Positions 1 to 8,855 are shown, numbered from the stretch's first letter. The stretch is DNA of 64,000 nt from Paenibacillus sediminis (GCF_017873765.1 NZ_JAGGKP010000001.1:496001-560000); one strand, 5' to 3'. Numbers and translations are program-made. The notes: generated from the sequence alone by a model not told the origin.

Positions 1-1
1 A

Positions 2-661
2 CCTGCTGTATATGTAGATGCATATGAACAAATTGCTAAGAAATATCCAGGAAGTCCGATTGTATCCATTCATCTCTCGTCAGGGATGAGTGGTACTTAT
101 CAATCCGCTCGGTTAGCTGCAACTATGGTCGAGGCTGACGTAGACATCACAGCTATCGATTCATTGTCTGCATCTTACGGATACGGTCAGATGGTTGTTG
201 AAGCAGCTAGACTTGCTGCTGAAGGTAAATCTGTGGAAGAGATTGTGGCTGTTGTTGAGAAGTTCAAGAAAGAGCGTAAGCTGTATTTCCTCGTAGATAC
301 GCTTGAATATTTGCAAAAAGGCGGACGAATCGGTAAAGCAGCCGCAATGATTGGTACATTGCTTAATATTAAACCTATTCTTTCCATCGACGATGAAGGT
401 ATTATTTACGCTGTAGAGAAAGTGCGTGGTCATAAAAAGGCTGTAGCACGTACGATCGAATTATTTAAACAACATTTTGACGGCAAAAAACTGCACGTTG
501 CTATCGGGCATACCGCGAATCAAGCTTCTGCAGAGCAATATCTAACTCATTTGCAAAGTGAGTTTGAGATTGAAGATGTTGTGTTTACGAATATAGGTCC
601 AGTTATTGGTTCTCATGTTGGTGAAGGAACCATTGCCGTCTTCATATGGCCTGCGAGCTAG
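2..661 (+). CDS. DegV family protein, 5'-truncated by the window edge
   Basis: The frame is open from base 2, so about 219 C-terminal residues are visible of a family usually near 280. DegV/FakB proteins bind a fatty acid and present it to a fatty-acid kinase. The segment HLSSGMSGTYQSA matches the conserved DegV Ser/Gly lipid-binding signature, and the later LEYLQKGGRIGKA stretch is also typical. The true start lies outside the window; the first internal ATG (base 86) falls inside the signature and is not the start. recG follows 17 bases after the stop, so the two may be co-transcribed. Confidence 0.9.
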   Translation, partial: PAVYVDAYEQIAKKYPGSPIVSIHLSSGMSGTYQSARLAATMVEADVDITAIDSLSASYGYGQMVVEAARLAAEGKSVEEIVAVVEKFKKERKLYFLVDTLEYLQKGGRIGKAAAMIGTLLNIKPILSIDDEGIIYAVEKVRGHKKAVARTIELFKQHFDGKKLHVAIGHTANQASAEQYLTHLQSEFEIEDVVFTNIGPVIGSHVGEGTIAVFIWPAS

Positions 662-678
662 GATAAGGGACCTCTAAG

Positions 679-2730
679 ATGACTGCTAGTATTGATCAAA
701 TTCCAGTGAGCAAGGTTCGCGGCGTGAGTGCTCTCAAAGAGGGGGAGCTTCACGCCTTTGGTATCTCTACAGTTAAAGAGTTATTGGAATATTTTCCATT
801 CCGATATGAAGATTATCGCCTTCGCAGCTTGAGTGATATTAAGGATGGGGAGAAGGTAACGGTACAGGCGGAAATTGCAGGCGTTCCTGTACTGCAAAGA
901 TTTGGCCGAAAATCGAGATTAAGCTGCAGAATGATTGCAGATCAGTGGATGTTCACTGCGACTTGGTTCAACCGTCATTTTCTTAAGGATCAGCTTACCG
1001 CCGGGCGTGAAATTGTACTGACAGGTAAATGGGATCAGCGTAGAATGCAGCTTACCGTATCGGAGTCGGAGTTTCCAGATCGGGGCATTCAGCGGAGCGG
1101 CAGTCTGCAGCCCGTATATTCTGTTGGGGGCAAAATTACGCAATCGTGGATACGTAAAACGATGGGACAAGCATTGGAACAGTTTGGTGATATGATCCCA
1201 GAGATTCTGCCTCAAGAACTTATCCGCAAGTATGATCTCATGCCAAGACGGCAAGCTATTTTGCGTATTCATCAGCCTCAAGACAGCCGGGAAGGTCAAG
1301 AGGCTAGACGGCGTATGGTTTACGAGGAATTGTTCCTATTCCAGCTCAAACTGCTTGCTTATCGTGCGATTAACCATGAGCGAGTTGATGGAGTTCAGCA
1401 CGAGGTTGATAATGCGACGATTCGGCAGTTCGTGCGCAGTCTGCCATTTGAACTAACGGATGCTCAGAAAAAAGTTGAGCTTGAAATTTTACGCGATATG
1501 CGTTCTCCAACAAGTATGAATCGTCTGCTTCAAGGTGACGTCGGTTCGGGGAAAACGGTTATTGCAGCGATCGCTTTATATGCCACAGTGAAGTCTGGTT
1601 TTCAAGGGGCGCTTATGGTGCCTACGGAAATATTAGCGGAACAGCATATGCGTTCCCTCCAGAAATTGTTCGAGCCTTTTGGCATTACAATTGGACTTCT
1701 TACTTCGAGCGTTACAGGCCGTAAACGTAAAGATTTACTCGCATCACTGCAGATGGGGCTTATCGATATTGTCGTAGGTACACATGCGCTTATCCAAGAA
1801 GATGTATATTTCCGCAAGCTTGGGCTCGTCGTCACAGATGAGCAGCACCGTTTTGGCGTCAATCAGCGAAGCATATTACGGCGTAAAGGGTTTAATCCTG
1901 ATGTGCTGACGATGACTGCCACTCCAATTCCGCGTACGCTGGCTATTACTGCGTTTGGCGATATGGATGTGTCGACAATTTCCGAACGTCCGAAAGGGAG
2001 AAAGCCGATCAAGACTTACTGGGTGAAGCATGAGATGCTGGATCGGGTACTTGGGTTTATTTCGAGGGAAGTAGATCAAGGAAGGCAGGCATATCTCATT
2101 ACTCCGCTCATCGAAGAGTCAGAGAAGCTCGACGTACAGAATGCGATTGATTTGCACATTCAAATGCAGCAAGCGTTCCCGAACTATAAAGTGGGACTGC
2201 TTCATGGGCGGATGAGCGCAGCAGAGAAGGATGAAGTGATGCGTGCTTTTAATAACAACGAGGTACAGCTGCTCGTTTCAACGACGGTTGTTGAAGTCGG
2301 CGTAGACGTACCTAATGCGACTTTAATGGTCATTATGGACGCGGACCGATTTGGATTATCACAGTTGCATCAGCTTCGCGGCCGGGTAGGACGAGGTCAG
2401 CATGAATCGTATTGCGTGCTCATTGCTGATCCTAAATCCGAGGTCGGTCAGGAGCGGATGAAGGTGATGACGGAGACGGATGACGGCTTTGAGGTATCGA
2501 GAAGAGATTTGGAGCTTCGTGGACCAGGCGATTTTTTTGGGACGAAACAGAGCGGACTTCCTGAATTCAGGCTAGCTGATATGGTTTCTGATTTTGCTGT
2601 GCTCGAACAAGCAAGAGATGATGCGGCTCGGCTCGTAGGCGATGAGTTCTTCTGGACTTCACCTTCCTATGAACCGCTTCGGGCATATTTACAGCAGGAA
2701 CAAATCTTTCAAGGAGAAATGATCGATTAG
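679..2730 (+). CDS. recG: ATP-dependent DNA helicase RecG
   Basis: The 683-residue protein has the usual RecG length. RecG is a double-strand-DNA translocase that remodels stalled replication forks and recombination intermediates. An N-terminal wedge/OB-fold region (about residues 1-230) is followed by a superfamily 2 helicase core: Walker A GDVGSGKT near residue 286, a DEQH box near residue 387, TMTATPIPRTL (motif III), and QLRGRVGRG (motif VI) near residue 563. The ATG lies just after an AAGGGA-type ribosome site. It sits directly downstream of the degV gene, an order common in Bacillota. Confidence 0.97.
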   Translation: MTASIDQIPVSKVRGVSALKEGELHAFGISTVKELLEYFPFRYEDYRLRSLSDIKDGEKVTVQAEIAGVPVLQRFGRKSRLSCRMIADQWMFTATWFNRHFLKDQLTAGREIVLTGKWDQRRMQLTVSESEFPDRGIQRSGSLQPVYSVGGKITQSWIRKTMGQALEQFGDMIPEILPQELIRKYDLMPRRQAILRIHQPQDSREGQEARRRMVYEELFLFQLKLLAYRAINHERVDGVQHEVDNATIRQFVRSLPFELTDAQKKVELEILRDMRSPTSMNRLLQGDVGSGKTVIAAIALYATVKSGFQGALMVPTEILAEQHMRSLQKLFEPFGITIGLLTSSVTGRKRKDLLASLQMGLIDIVVGTHALIQEDVYFRKLGLVVTDEQHRFGVNQRSILRRKGFNPDVLTMTATPIPRTLAITAFGDMDVSTISERPKGRKPIKTYWVKHEMLDRVLGFISREVDQGRQAYLITPLIEESEKLDVQNAIDLHIQMQQAFPNYKVGLLHGRMSAAEKDEVMRAFNNNEVQLLVSTTVVEVGVDVPNATLMVIMDADRFGLSQLHQLRGRVGRGQHESYCVLIADPKSEVGQERMKVMTETDDGFEVSRRDLELRGPGDFFGTKQSGLPEFRLADMVSDFAVLEQARDDAARLVGDEFFWTSPSYEPLRAYLQQEQIFQGEMID

Positions 2731-2799
2731 GCACTTGGACATGCACACCGTCATATAATGGAGAATGACTCCAATTGTGACGGGAGGTGTCAATCGGCT

Positions 2800-3087
2800 T
2801 TGAGTTATTATCAGTACGGCATAAGTCCAGATCTTGTTGAACGAATCAAGCTGAAGATGAAGAACCCTGTAGCGAAGGAACGGATGAAGCGGGCACTTGA
2901 AGGGGTAACTAAATATGATTTGCAGGATCGTACCAAGGTGCGTAATCTTATTAAATCATCAGCGGTCATCTTAAATGAAAAGCTGACTGCAGCCCAAGAG
3001 GAGCAAATTATTCAATTTGTGATTGCTCAAAAAATTGATCCAAAGAACACGCTTCACCTTATTCGCCTGTGGAGTATGTTCCGTTAG
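2800..3087 (+). CDS. SpoVIF-like small sporulation protein
   Basis: A 95-residue protein is read from the TTG at 2800, chosen because GGGAGG lies at 2782-2787; an upstream ATG at 2758 in the same frame has no such site. The pattern TKVRNLIKSSAVILN followed by EQIIQFVIAQKI resembles the stage VI sporulation protein F family, whose B. subtilis member acts late in coat assembly. The assignment rests on remembered family pattern, not a search. It lies 69 bases downstream of recG and ends at a strong terminator. Confidence 0.6.
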   Translation: MSYYQYGISPDLVERIKLKMKNPVAKERMKRALEGVTKYDLQDRTKVRNLIKSSAVILNEKLTAAQEEQIIQFVIAQKIDPKNTLHLIRLWSMFR

Positions 3088-3114
3088 TGTACTTAGAGCG
3101 GCTCATCATTTCAG

Positions 3115-3149
3115 AAAAACTGCTGGGCAGAGAACCTCAGCAGTTTTTT
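3115..3149. terminator. Bidirectional terminator between spoVIF-like and SRAP genes
   Basis: The arms AAACTGCTG and CAGCAGTTT flank a 12-base loop, with an A-run on the left and T-run on the right. It can therefore terminate both the rightward gene and the convergent SRAP gene. Confidence 0.8.
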
Positions 3150-3161
3150 GGCGTGCGCTGC

Positions 3162-3839
3162 TTATGACGGTAACGCCTCGATGCATGCAGGACTGTTATT
3201 TTTGACGGAGTTGACGAGTGTGCTTACTGGATAAGCTTTCATTTCTTCCGCAGGGTAAGGGACAAGCAGCTGCTGAAGAGCCTCTATATTGTGATTGTCT
3301 CTTCGAAGCCATTCATCCTCGGCCTCCTGCGGTAGAATGACGGGCATCCGATCGTGGATTGGAGCCATTAATGAATTGGCGCTCGTTGTTATTATTGTGC
3401 ATGAGCTGAGCTTTGTTCCATCTGGGTTAGTCCATGTATCGTACAGTCCGGCTAAGCTGAATATACCGCCGTCCTTCAGCCCAATACGATAAGGCTGTTT
3501 GCTTTCGGCTGTTAGTTGCCATTCATAAAAGCTGTCAGCTGGAATAATACATCTCTTACGTTCAAAGGGTAGCTTAAATGCCGGCTTGTGTGCGAGTGTT
3601 TCACTGCGTGCATTTATCATTTTGCCTGATACAGCAGGCTCTTTGGCCCATGAAGGGACAAGTCCCCATTTCAGCTCGCCAAGTCTATTCCTAGTTCCGT
3701 CATGGATAATGGCTAGCACTTGCTGGGTTGGAGCAACATTATATTGGGGATGATGATAGGAGATTGAATAGGTCATATGGACATCGTATCTAACGAGCAG
3801 TTGTTCCAACGATACTGTAAGTGTGAAGCGACCGCACAT
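3162..3839 (-). CDS. SRAP (HMCES/YedK) family protein
   Basis: The 225-residue protein starts MCGRF, so the catalytic cysteine at position 2 is exposed once Met is removed. SRAP proteins form a covalent link with abasic sites in single-stranded DNA and shield them. Further signatures are YNVAPTQ, KWGLVPSWAK, INARSET, the FYEW glutamate and HDRMPVIL with the conserved histidine. It is convergent with the preceding gene and close to the SOS polymerase cluster, consistent with a DNA-damage role, though no LexA box was seen in front of it. Confidence 0.93.
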   Translation of the reverse strand: MCGRFTLTVSLEQLLVRYDVHMTYSISYHHPQYNVAPTQQVLAIIHDGTRNRLGELKWGLVPSWAKEPAVSGKMINARSETLAHKPAFKLPFERKRCIIPADSFYEWQLTAESKQPYRIGLKDGGIFSLAGLYDTWTNPDGTKLSSCTIITTSANSLMAPIHDRMPVILPQEAEDEWLRRDNHNIEALQQLLVPYPAEEMKAYPVSTLVNSVKNNSPACIEALPS

Positions 3840-3958
3840 TTGTCCTTCGTAACCTCCTTGAAATTTATAATTTTACGTGAATATTTTATCTGAAAATGAG
3901 TATATCTTCTTTCATGCCTTGATACAAATGGCTGTGCTCGAAATAAATGAAAATTTCA

Positions 3959-3988
3959 TTGGTGTATCCGCTGCATCATCGCTATAAT
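3959..3988 (+). promoter_or_regulatory. Candidate sigma-A promoter of the purine permease gene
   Basis: TTGGTG (3959-3964) and a perfect TATAAT (3983-3988) are separated by 18 bases and lie about 70 bases before the GTG start. No purine riboswitch consensus was recognised in the leader. Confidence 0.4.
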
Positions 3989-4056
3989 GGATAAGGTATG
4001 TCACCAAAGTAACACTTTTGGGTGATTTTGCAGCAAGAGAAATGGAGGCATTTTGC

Positions 4057-5358
4057 GTGTTTGATTTAAAAGCTAAAGGTACGTCGGTGAGAACAGAATT
4101 GGTCGCAGGGATGACCACCTTCTTCACGATGGCCTACATCATGGTAGTTAACCCGCTTATTTTAAAGGATGCGGGCATCCCGTTTCATCAAGGGTTTACA
4201 GCGACAATTATTGCAGCTGTCATCGGTACGCTGCTTATGGGGCTGTTCGCTAAATATCCAATCGCGGTCGCTCCAGGTATGGGGCTTAACGCTTACTTTA
4301 CGTATTCGGTCGTTCAAGCACATCCTGGAATGAGCTATGTGGAAGCAATGTCAGCTGTATTTATAGCTGGCCTATTGTTCCTGTTGCTCTCTTTAACGAC
4401 ACTTCGTTCCAAGTTAATTGAGATTATTCCCGTAAATTTGAAGCATGCGATTACGGCCGGTATCGGTCTGTTTATCGCTTTTATCGGTCTTCGAATGAGC
4501 GGTATTATTGTGGCGAATCCTTCCAACTTAGTCGGTCTCGGAAATTTACATGCTCCGTCCGTAATTTTGGCGCTTGTAGGGCTAGCAGTGACATTAGTGC
4601 TTCTGTCACTTAACGTGAATGGGGCATTGTTCATAGGGATGATCATTACAGGAATTATTGCTTATTTTGCAGGCATGCTTAGCTTTGATAAAGGGGTATT
4701 GTCTTTCCCTTCACTGCCTGAAGGGATTATTGTTTGGAACCCTGTTCATGCGGCAGGAGATGTCATTGCTCATAGCATGTATGCGGTCATCTTCTCATTC
4801 TTGCTCGTTACGCTCTTCGATACGACAGGTACGGTTGTCGGGGTGGCTGAGCAAGCAGGACTGATGAAAGACAATAAGCTGCCTCGTGCTGAACGTGCCA
4901 TGTTCTCTGATTCGATCGGTACCGTAATCGGCTCTATGTTCGGGACAAGCCCGACAACGGCTTATATTGAGTCTGCTTCAGGGGTTGGTGCTGGCGGTAG
5001 AACTGGACTTACAGCGGTTGTCGTAGCTGTACTGTTTGCCATCGCAGCTTTCTTCAGCCCGCTTATTAGCGCAGTGTCCGGTCTGTCATCGATTACAGCT
5101 CCTGCGCTCATCGTTGTCGGCAGCCTCATGCTCAGCAACGTGAAGCATATTCAGTGGGATGATTTCGATGAATCATTCCCAGCGTTCCTCGTCATTCTGA
5201 CGATGCCGCTAACTTCTAGTATTTCTACAGGTATTGCGCTTGGGTTTATTTCTTATCCGCTAATGAAATTAGTGAAAGGTAAGTTTAAAGCGGTGCACCC
5301 GCTTATGTATATTTTTGCTGTATTGTTCTTGCTGCAGCTCATCTACGTAGCACATTAA
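4057..5358 (+). CDS. NCS2 family nucleobase permease (guanine/hypoxanthine/adenine type)
   Basis: A 433-residue polytopic membrane protein is read from the GTG at 4057, selected because AATGGAGG lies 9 bases upstream; earlier in-frame starts have no ribosome site. Members of the AzgA/PbuG branch import purine bases using proton symport. Diagnostic segments are TTFFTMAYIMVVNP in the first membrane helix, APGMGLNAYF, LFDTTGTVVG and GTSPTTAYIESASG. The gene appears monocistronic and ends at a strong bidirectional terminator. Which purine it prefers cannot be read from the sequence. Confidence 0.92.
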   Translation: MFDLKAKGTSVRTELVAGMTTFFTMAYIMVVNPLILKDAGIPFHQGFTATIIAAVIGTLLMGLFAKYPIAVAPGMGLNAYFTYSVVQAHPGMSYVEAMSAVFIAGLLFLLLSLTTLRSKLIEIIPVNLKHAITAGIGLFIAFIGLRMSGIIVANPSNLVGLGNLHAPSVILALVGLAVTLVLLSLNVNGALFIGMIITGIIAYFAGMLSFDKGVLSFPSLPEGIIVWNPVHAAGDVIAHSMYAVIFSFLLVTLFDTTGTVVGVAEQAGLMKDNKLPRAERAMFSDSIGTVIGSMFGTSPTTAYIESASGVGAGGRTGLTAVVVAVLFAIAAFFSPLISAVSGLSSITAPALIVVGSLMLSNVKHIQWDDFDESFPAFLVILTMPLTSSISTGIALGFISYPLMKLVKGKFKAVHPLMYIFAVLFLLQLIYVAH

Positions 5359-5380
5359 CATTTACAGTATATTTGATCGA

Positions 5381-5434
5381 AAAAAAGCTGGAATCACAAG
5401 GGAGTGACTAATCTCCTCTGTATTCCAGCTTTTT
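5381..5434. terminator. Bidirectional terminator
   Basis: AAAAAAGCTGGAAT and ATTCCAGCTTTTT form the outer stem with a GGAG/CTCC inner pair. It separates the permease gene from the convergent yolD-like gene. Confidence 0.8.
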
Positions 5435-5440
5435 GTGTAT

Positions 5441-5785
5441 TTATGATTCATCTTCTGCGGAAGCCCCAATAATTTGGTTAAAGGGAATCCAAGTGCGGCT
5501 GATGACGCTCTCAAAGCGGATTCTTCCTCTTATGCTGTCGAATTGTATGACTTTGCCGCTAAGCTTCTTATCTTCGCTCTCATTCCAAAGGGTGAGCGTA
5601 ATGCGCGCTCCGCCGTCCAGTGATTGAGACAGTATACGCTCGATATGTTCAATGACTTGCGAATCAAGTTCTGGACGAATGCGACGCTCTATACGCTGCT
5701 GATGTTGAAGGTACGCTTCTCTGTGCTCCGGCAGCATCATGCGTGAAGATTCGAATAATCCATTGCCTTGCAGTTTCTTGGTCAT
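5441..5785 (-). CDS. YolD-like family protein
   Basis: The 114-residue protein matches the YolD-like pattern: an N-terminal basic segment with MLPEHREAY, a central helix, then a short beta-rich part ending in RTWIPFNQIIG. These proteins are typically encoded beside Y-family polymerases of the UvrX/YqjW type and may act as an accessory. Here the start overlaps the polymerase stop as ATGA, so translation is coupled. It shares the two LexA boxes in front of the polymerase. Its biochemical role is not established. Confidence 0.85.
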   Translation of the reverse strand: MTKKLQGNGLFESSRMMLPEHREAYLQHQQRIERRIRPELDSQVIEHIERILSQSLDGGARITLTLWNESEDKKLSGKVIQFDSIRGRIRFESVISRTWIPFNQIIGASAEDES

Positions 5786-7023
5786 TTGTAATGTCCTCCG
5801 ATTTTGTGGGAGCGGTCTTTCGCTTGGCCAGCCGCCATCAGAGAAGATGCACGCATAATGGCGGTGTCACCGAATTTACGTTTAAGGTCGTCGGTTGTCT
5901 TTTCGAGTTCCCGCTTCTTCTCGCGCCCGTCAAACCAAGTGAGTTGGTAAGTGGTATCTGGGCTCAAATCGGTCAGTGACACGCCGAGGCTGCGAATCGG
6001 AAATCCGTCCCAGTGGCGCAAAAACAAGCTGCAGGCGGCTTTGTACACCTCATCAGTAATGTTGGTCGGATCGGAAATTTTCATCTGTCTAGAGAAGCCT
6101 GTCGGCATATCAAAGTCTGCTCCTCGGCAGCCTACACTTACCACGCTCCCCATGAGTCCCTTGCTGCGCGATCTTTGGCAGACAAGCTCTGACAGTTCAA
6201 GCAGCACGATCTTAATCTCCTCCCAAGTGTGATAATCTCTAGGCAAGGTCATTTGGTGGCCTATACCTTTCTGATGAGTATAAGTTCCAGGCATAACGGG
6301 AGAGTTGTCGATTCCTCTAGCAATGCGCCACAGTACCTCTCCATTGACGCCCCACCGTGCAGTCAGTTTTGAGAGGGGGGTGTTCGCTAGATCACCGATC
6401 GTATGAATGCCCATACGGTATAAGTGGCGCGTCATACGGGAGCCGACCATGAACATTTGATGAACAGGACGAGGCCATAGGACAGAGGGCAGATCCTCCT
6501 GCGGCAGCGTGAAAATGCCGGTATCGTTCTTCTTCGCGAAAATATCGCAGGCCATCTTGCTGACCACTTTAGACGAGCTGATGCCTACGCGGATGTATAC
6601 CCCTGTCTGCTGCATCACTCTTTGCTGAATGCTGCGAGCAATATCTTCTGGACTGCCGAACAGCTTCAGACTGCCCGTTACATCTAAATGCTGTTCATCA
6701 ATGCTGTAAGGCTCAACAAGGTCGGTATAGGACTGTAATATTTCAGTAATCTGCAGCGATACCCGAATATATTCTTCCATACGCGGGCGAATGACGACCA
6801 GATCAGGGCATTTGGCGAGCGCCTCACCAAGACGTTCTGCAGTAGTGACACCATAGCTCTTGGCTAGAGGGCAAGCGGCCAGTATAATTCCCGAGCGCCT
6901 AGCGGGATCGCCGGCAACGACAAGCGGCTTGTTCGCATATTCTGGATGGGCTCTCTTCTCTACACTGGCATAAAAGGATTGGCAGTCTGCCAGCATAATG
7001 ATGCGGCTGCTTGATTTTGGCAT
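5782..7023 (-). CDS. Y-family DNA polymerase (UvrX/UmuC-like, lesion bypass)
   Basis: The 413-residue protein is read from the ATG at 7023, preceded by AAGGGAG; 28 more in-frame codons exist upstream but contain the LexA box and no ribosome site. Y-family polymerases copy damaged DNA at low fidelity. The palm motif MLADCQSFYASVE holds the first catalytic aspartate and PYSIDEQHLD the second acidic pair. A little-finger domain follows. The gene is first in an operon with the yolD-like gene and sits behind two LexA boxes, so SOS induction is expected. Confidence 0.93.
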   Translation of the reverse strand: MPKSSSRIIMLADCQSFYASVEKRAHPEYANKPLVVAGDPARRSGIILAACPLAKSYGVTTAERLGEALAKCPDLVVIRPRMEEYIRVSLQITEILQSYTDLVEPYSIDEQHLDVTGSLKLFGSPEDIARSIQQRVMQQTGVYIRVGISSSKVVSKMACDIFAKKNDTGIFTLPQEDLPSVLWPRPVHQMFMVGSRMTRHLYRMGIHTIGDLANTPLSKLTARWGVNGEVLWRIARGIDNSPVMPGTYTHQKGIGHQMTLPRDYHTWEEIKIVLLELSELVCQRSRSKGLMGSVVSVGCRGADFDMPTGFSRQMKISDPTNITDEVYKAACSLFLRHWDGFPIRSLGVSLTDLSPDTTYQLTWFDGREKKRELEKTTDDLKRKFGDTAIMRASSLMAAGQAKDRSHKIGGHYK

Positions 7024-7065
7024 ATGACTTCGCTCCCTTAATTTATAAATGCAGTACACAAAAAC

Positions 7066-7079
7066 AGAACGTTTGTTCT
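7066..7079 (-). promoter_or_regulatory. LexA (SOS) box 1 of the Y-family polymerase operon
   Basis: AGAACGTTTGTTCT fits the Bacillus LexA consensus CGAAC-N4-GTTCG at all core positions GAAC-N4-GTTC. It lies 43 bases upstream of the polymerase start. Confidence 0.8.
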
Positions 7080-7096
7080 TATTATAACTAGAATAG

Positions 7097-7110
7097 CGAA
7101 CAAACATTCG
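7097..7110 (-). promoter_or_regulatory. LexA (SOS) box 2 of the Y-family polymerase operon
   Basis: CGAACAAACATTCG matches CGAAC-N4-GTTCG with one mismatch. Its centre is 31 bases from box 1, about three helical turns, which would allow cooperative repressor binding on one face. Confidence 0.65.
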
Positions 7111-7277
7111 TATTTCAAGCGGGACTTTTTAACAGGATGGTAAAATAGCGAACTCTAATGAATGAAATGGGCGGATCGACCGCCAAAATTTTATATGACA
7201 GGGCGGTACATGCATGCGGCTGGAAAGTGGTATATTTAGGACGAGGTATTTGTGTGTAATCGGAGGAGAATAGAACG

Positions 7278-8279
7278 ATGACAATAAAGTATGCAGCTTA
7301 TGAAGAGAAGTATAAGGGCGAACGAGCGGTATGGCTTAAATATGACCGCTACGAAGCTGTCCTGCTTCCAGAACTCGGTGGGAATTTAATAGCCTTTCGC
7401 GATACAGTGAGTCAATATTCATTGTTGCGCGAACCTGCAGAAGAGAACATGAATGATTTCAAGCAAAACCCGTTTGAATACGGGATTCCGGTATTGTTTC
7501 CGCCAAACCGTTATGAGGATGGCAAACTTGCGTGGAATGGCAAAGTGTATCAGCTCCCTGTCAATGAACCAGCGACGGGCAACCACTTGCACGGTTTTCT
7601 GCACGCAGTGCCGTGGACGGTTGAACACTATGAGGCAAGTGAATGGGAGAGCAGCGTAACAATTTCGGTTAAAGTGGCCGAAGGTCATTCCGTTTACGAT
7701 CATTTTCCGCATTCATTTACGCTACGGATTCGCTACACATTGAGCAGCTTAGGACTGCAGCAACAAGTTACCGTGCAAAATGATGGACAGGACAGCATGC
7801 CTAATCTGCTCGGGTTCCATACAACGATAAATGTACCCTTCGTGCCAGGAAGTACTGCGCAGAACTACCGCTTGAAGCTGACGATTGGGGAGCGTAGAGA
7901 GCTAAGCAGCAGACAGCTGCCCACTGGCAAATTCCAGCCGCTGACAGCGGAAGAAGTGCAAATGAAGAACGAAGGCGTATATCCTTTCTTTGCGGAGATG
8001 GACAATCACTATACGTCAGAGCCGCAAAACGGACGTAACCGAATGGAGCTGACAGACACGGCCAACGACGTTACACTTGTGTATGATGTCGGTACAGCTT
8101 ATAAGCACTGGATGGTCTGGAACAATTTTGGCAGGGAAGGCTATATTTGCCCAGAACCGCAAATTAATTTGGTGAACGCGCCAAACGTGAATCTTCCTGC
8201 CGAGGAAATCGGCCTGATCGCTCTTGAACCAGGTGAAATTTGGGAAGAAACGAGCCGGCTTTATATTTTACATCGATAA
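7278..8279 (+). CDS. Aldose 1-epimerase (galactose mutarotase) family protein
   Basis: A 333-residue protein with the beta-rich mutarotase fold signature: GGNLIAFRD near the N-terminus, PVLFPPNRY, a GNHLHGFLH segment with the expected histidines, and a late CPEPQ motif containing the conserved glutamate. Members interconvert alpha and beta anomers of aldoses; the sugar is not predictable here. The ATG follows a strong CGGAGGAGA ribosome site. It stands alone between SOS-regulated genes and ends at a complex hairpin region. Confidence 0.88.
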   Translation: MTIKYAAYEEKYKGERAVWLKYDRYEAVLLPELGGNLIAFRDTVSQYSLLREPAEENMNDFKQNPFEYGIPVLFPPNRYEDGKLAWNGKVYQLPVNEPATGNHLHGFLHAVPWTVEHYEASEWESSVTISVKVAEGHSVYDHFPHSFTLRIRYTLSSLGLQQQVTVQNDGQDSMPNLLGFHTTINVPFVPGSTAQNYRLKLTIGERRELSSRQLPTGKFQPLTAEEVQMKNEGVYPFFAEMDNHYTSEPQNGRNRMELTDTANDVTLVYDVGTAYKHWMVWNNFGREGYICPEPQINLVNAPNVNLPAEEIGLIALEPGEIWEETSRLYILHR

Positions 8280-8293
8280 AAAGCTAAACCATG

Positions 8294-8385
8294 AACCGCC
8301 TCTTGATTACGGGTAATGAAGTGACCCCAATTGTTAGACACAACTAACAGTTGGAGGTGCAGTTCAGGTAAGAGGTGGTTTTTTA
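8294..8385 (+). terminator. Composite terminator enclosing an IS3-end-like hairpin
   Basis: Outer arms AACCGCCTCTT (8294-8304) and AAGAGGTGGTT (8370-8380) are followed by a T-run. Between them lies a second hairpin, CCAATTGTTAG (8327-8337) with CTAACAGTTGG (8344-8354), framed by TGACCCC and GGTGCAGTTCA. From memory this inner unit resembles the terminal sequence of IS3-family elements. No transposase is nearby. Confidence 0.55.
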
Positions 8386-8417
8386 TTCATGAGTTTCTAT
8401 TTACGACAGGTCCTTCG

Positions 8418-8807
8418 TCAGTTGTCTTCTGTAAGCTGAATACCTAAATAACGGCTAAGCTCGCTTTGCACTTCGGCTTTAATGAAAGACCACATCATCG
8501 TAAAGCGGAGGTGATAGCCACGGCATAAATAAGATGCCTCTATGCCTGTCTTGGTGCGTACCTCCTCATATACTTTAATTCCTTTTAAGCGCATCAATTT
8601 GCGAACGTCGGTGAGCCGTAAGGTGACTTCATTTTGAATACGGCGCAAGCTGCGGATGTATAAATCCGGCATTTTGAGCGCCAAGCTGTGAAGCGTGTGA
8701 ATATCCCGTTCAAGCACATCCAAAATAATTGTATGAAGGAGGTAGTCTTTAACAAGCTGCGAGTCTTCCTCAGATGGTCTGGGAATCGATGGCGAATTAC
8801 TTTTCAT
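8418..8807 (-). CDS. Uncharacterised small protein behind a LexA box
   Basis: A 129-residue protein read from the ATG at 8807, chosen because GAGGAAG precedes it; the frame is open for 50 more codons but those overlap the LexA box. I do not recognise the family. The sequence is soluble, largely helical in character and basic in the middle (SLRRIQNEVTLRLTDVRKLMRLKG), with no signal peptide or membrane segment. A near-perfect LexA box 35 bases upstream suggests induction on DNA damage. It is divergent from the Crp/Fnr regulator gene. Confidence 0.75.
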   Translation of the reverse strand: MKSNSPSIPRPSEEDSQLVKDYLLHTIILDVLERDIHTLHSLALKMPDLYIRSLRRIQNEVTLRLTDVRKLMRLKGIKVYEEVRTKTGIEASYLCRGYHLRFTMMWSFIKAEVQSELSRYLGIQLTEDN

Positions 8808-8841
8808 GAAAAGACACTTCCTCAGGGGAAAAATAAAATAC

Positions 8842-8855
8842 AGAACATCTGTTCT
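8842..8855 (-). promoter_or_regulatory. LexA (SOS) box upstream of the small uncharacterised gene
   Basis: AGAACATCTGTTCT has the intact GAAC-N4-GTTC core and the same flanking bases as the first polymerase box. It lies between the divergent small gene and the Crp/Fnr gene, nearer the former. Confidence 0.75.

Noticed and set aside
3840..4056. Purine riboswitch before the NCS2 permease
   Set aside because: The conserved TATA-flanked stem and loop sequences of purine aptamers were not found, only a promoter.
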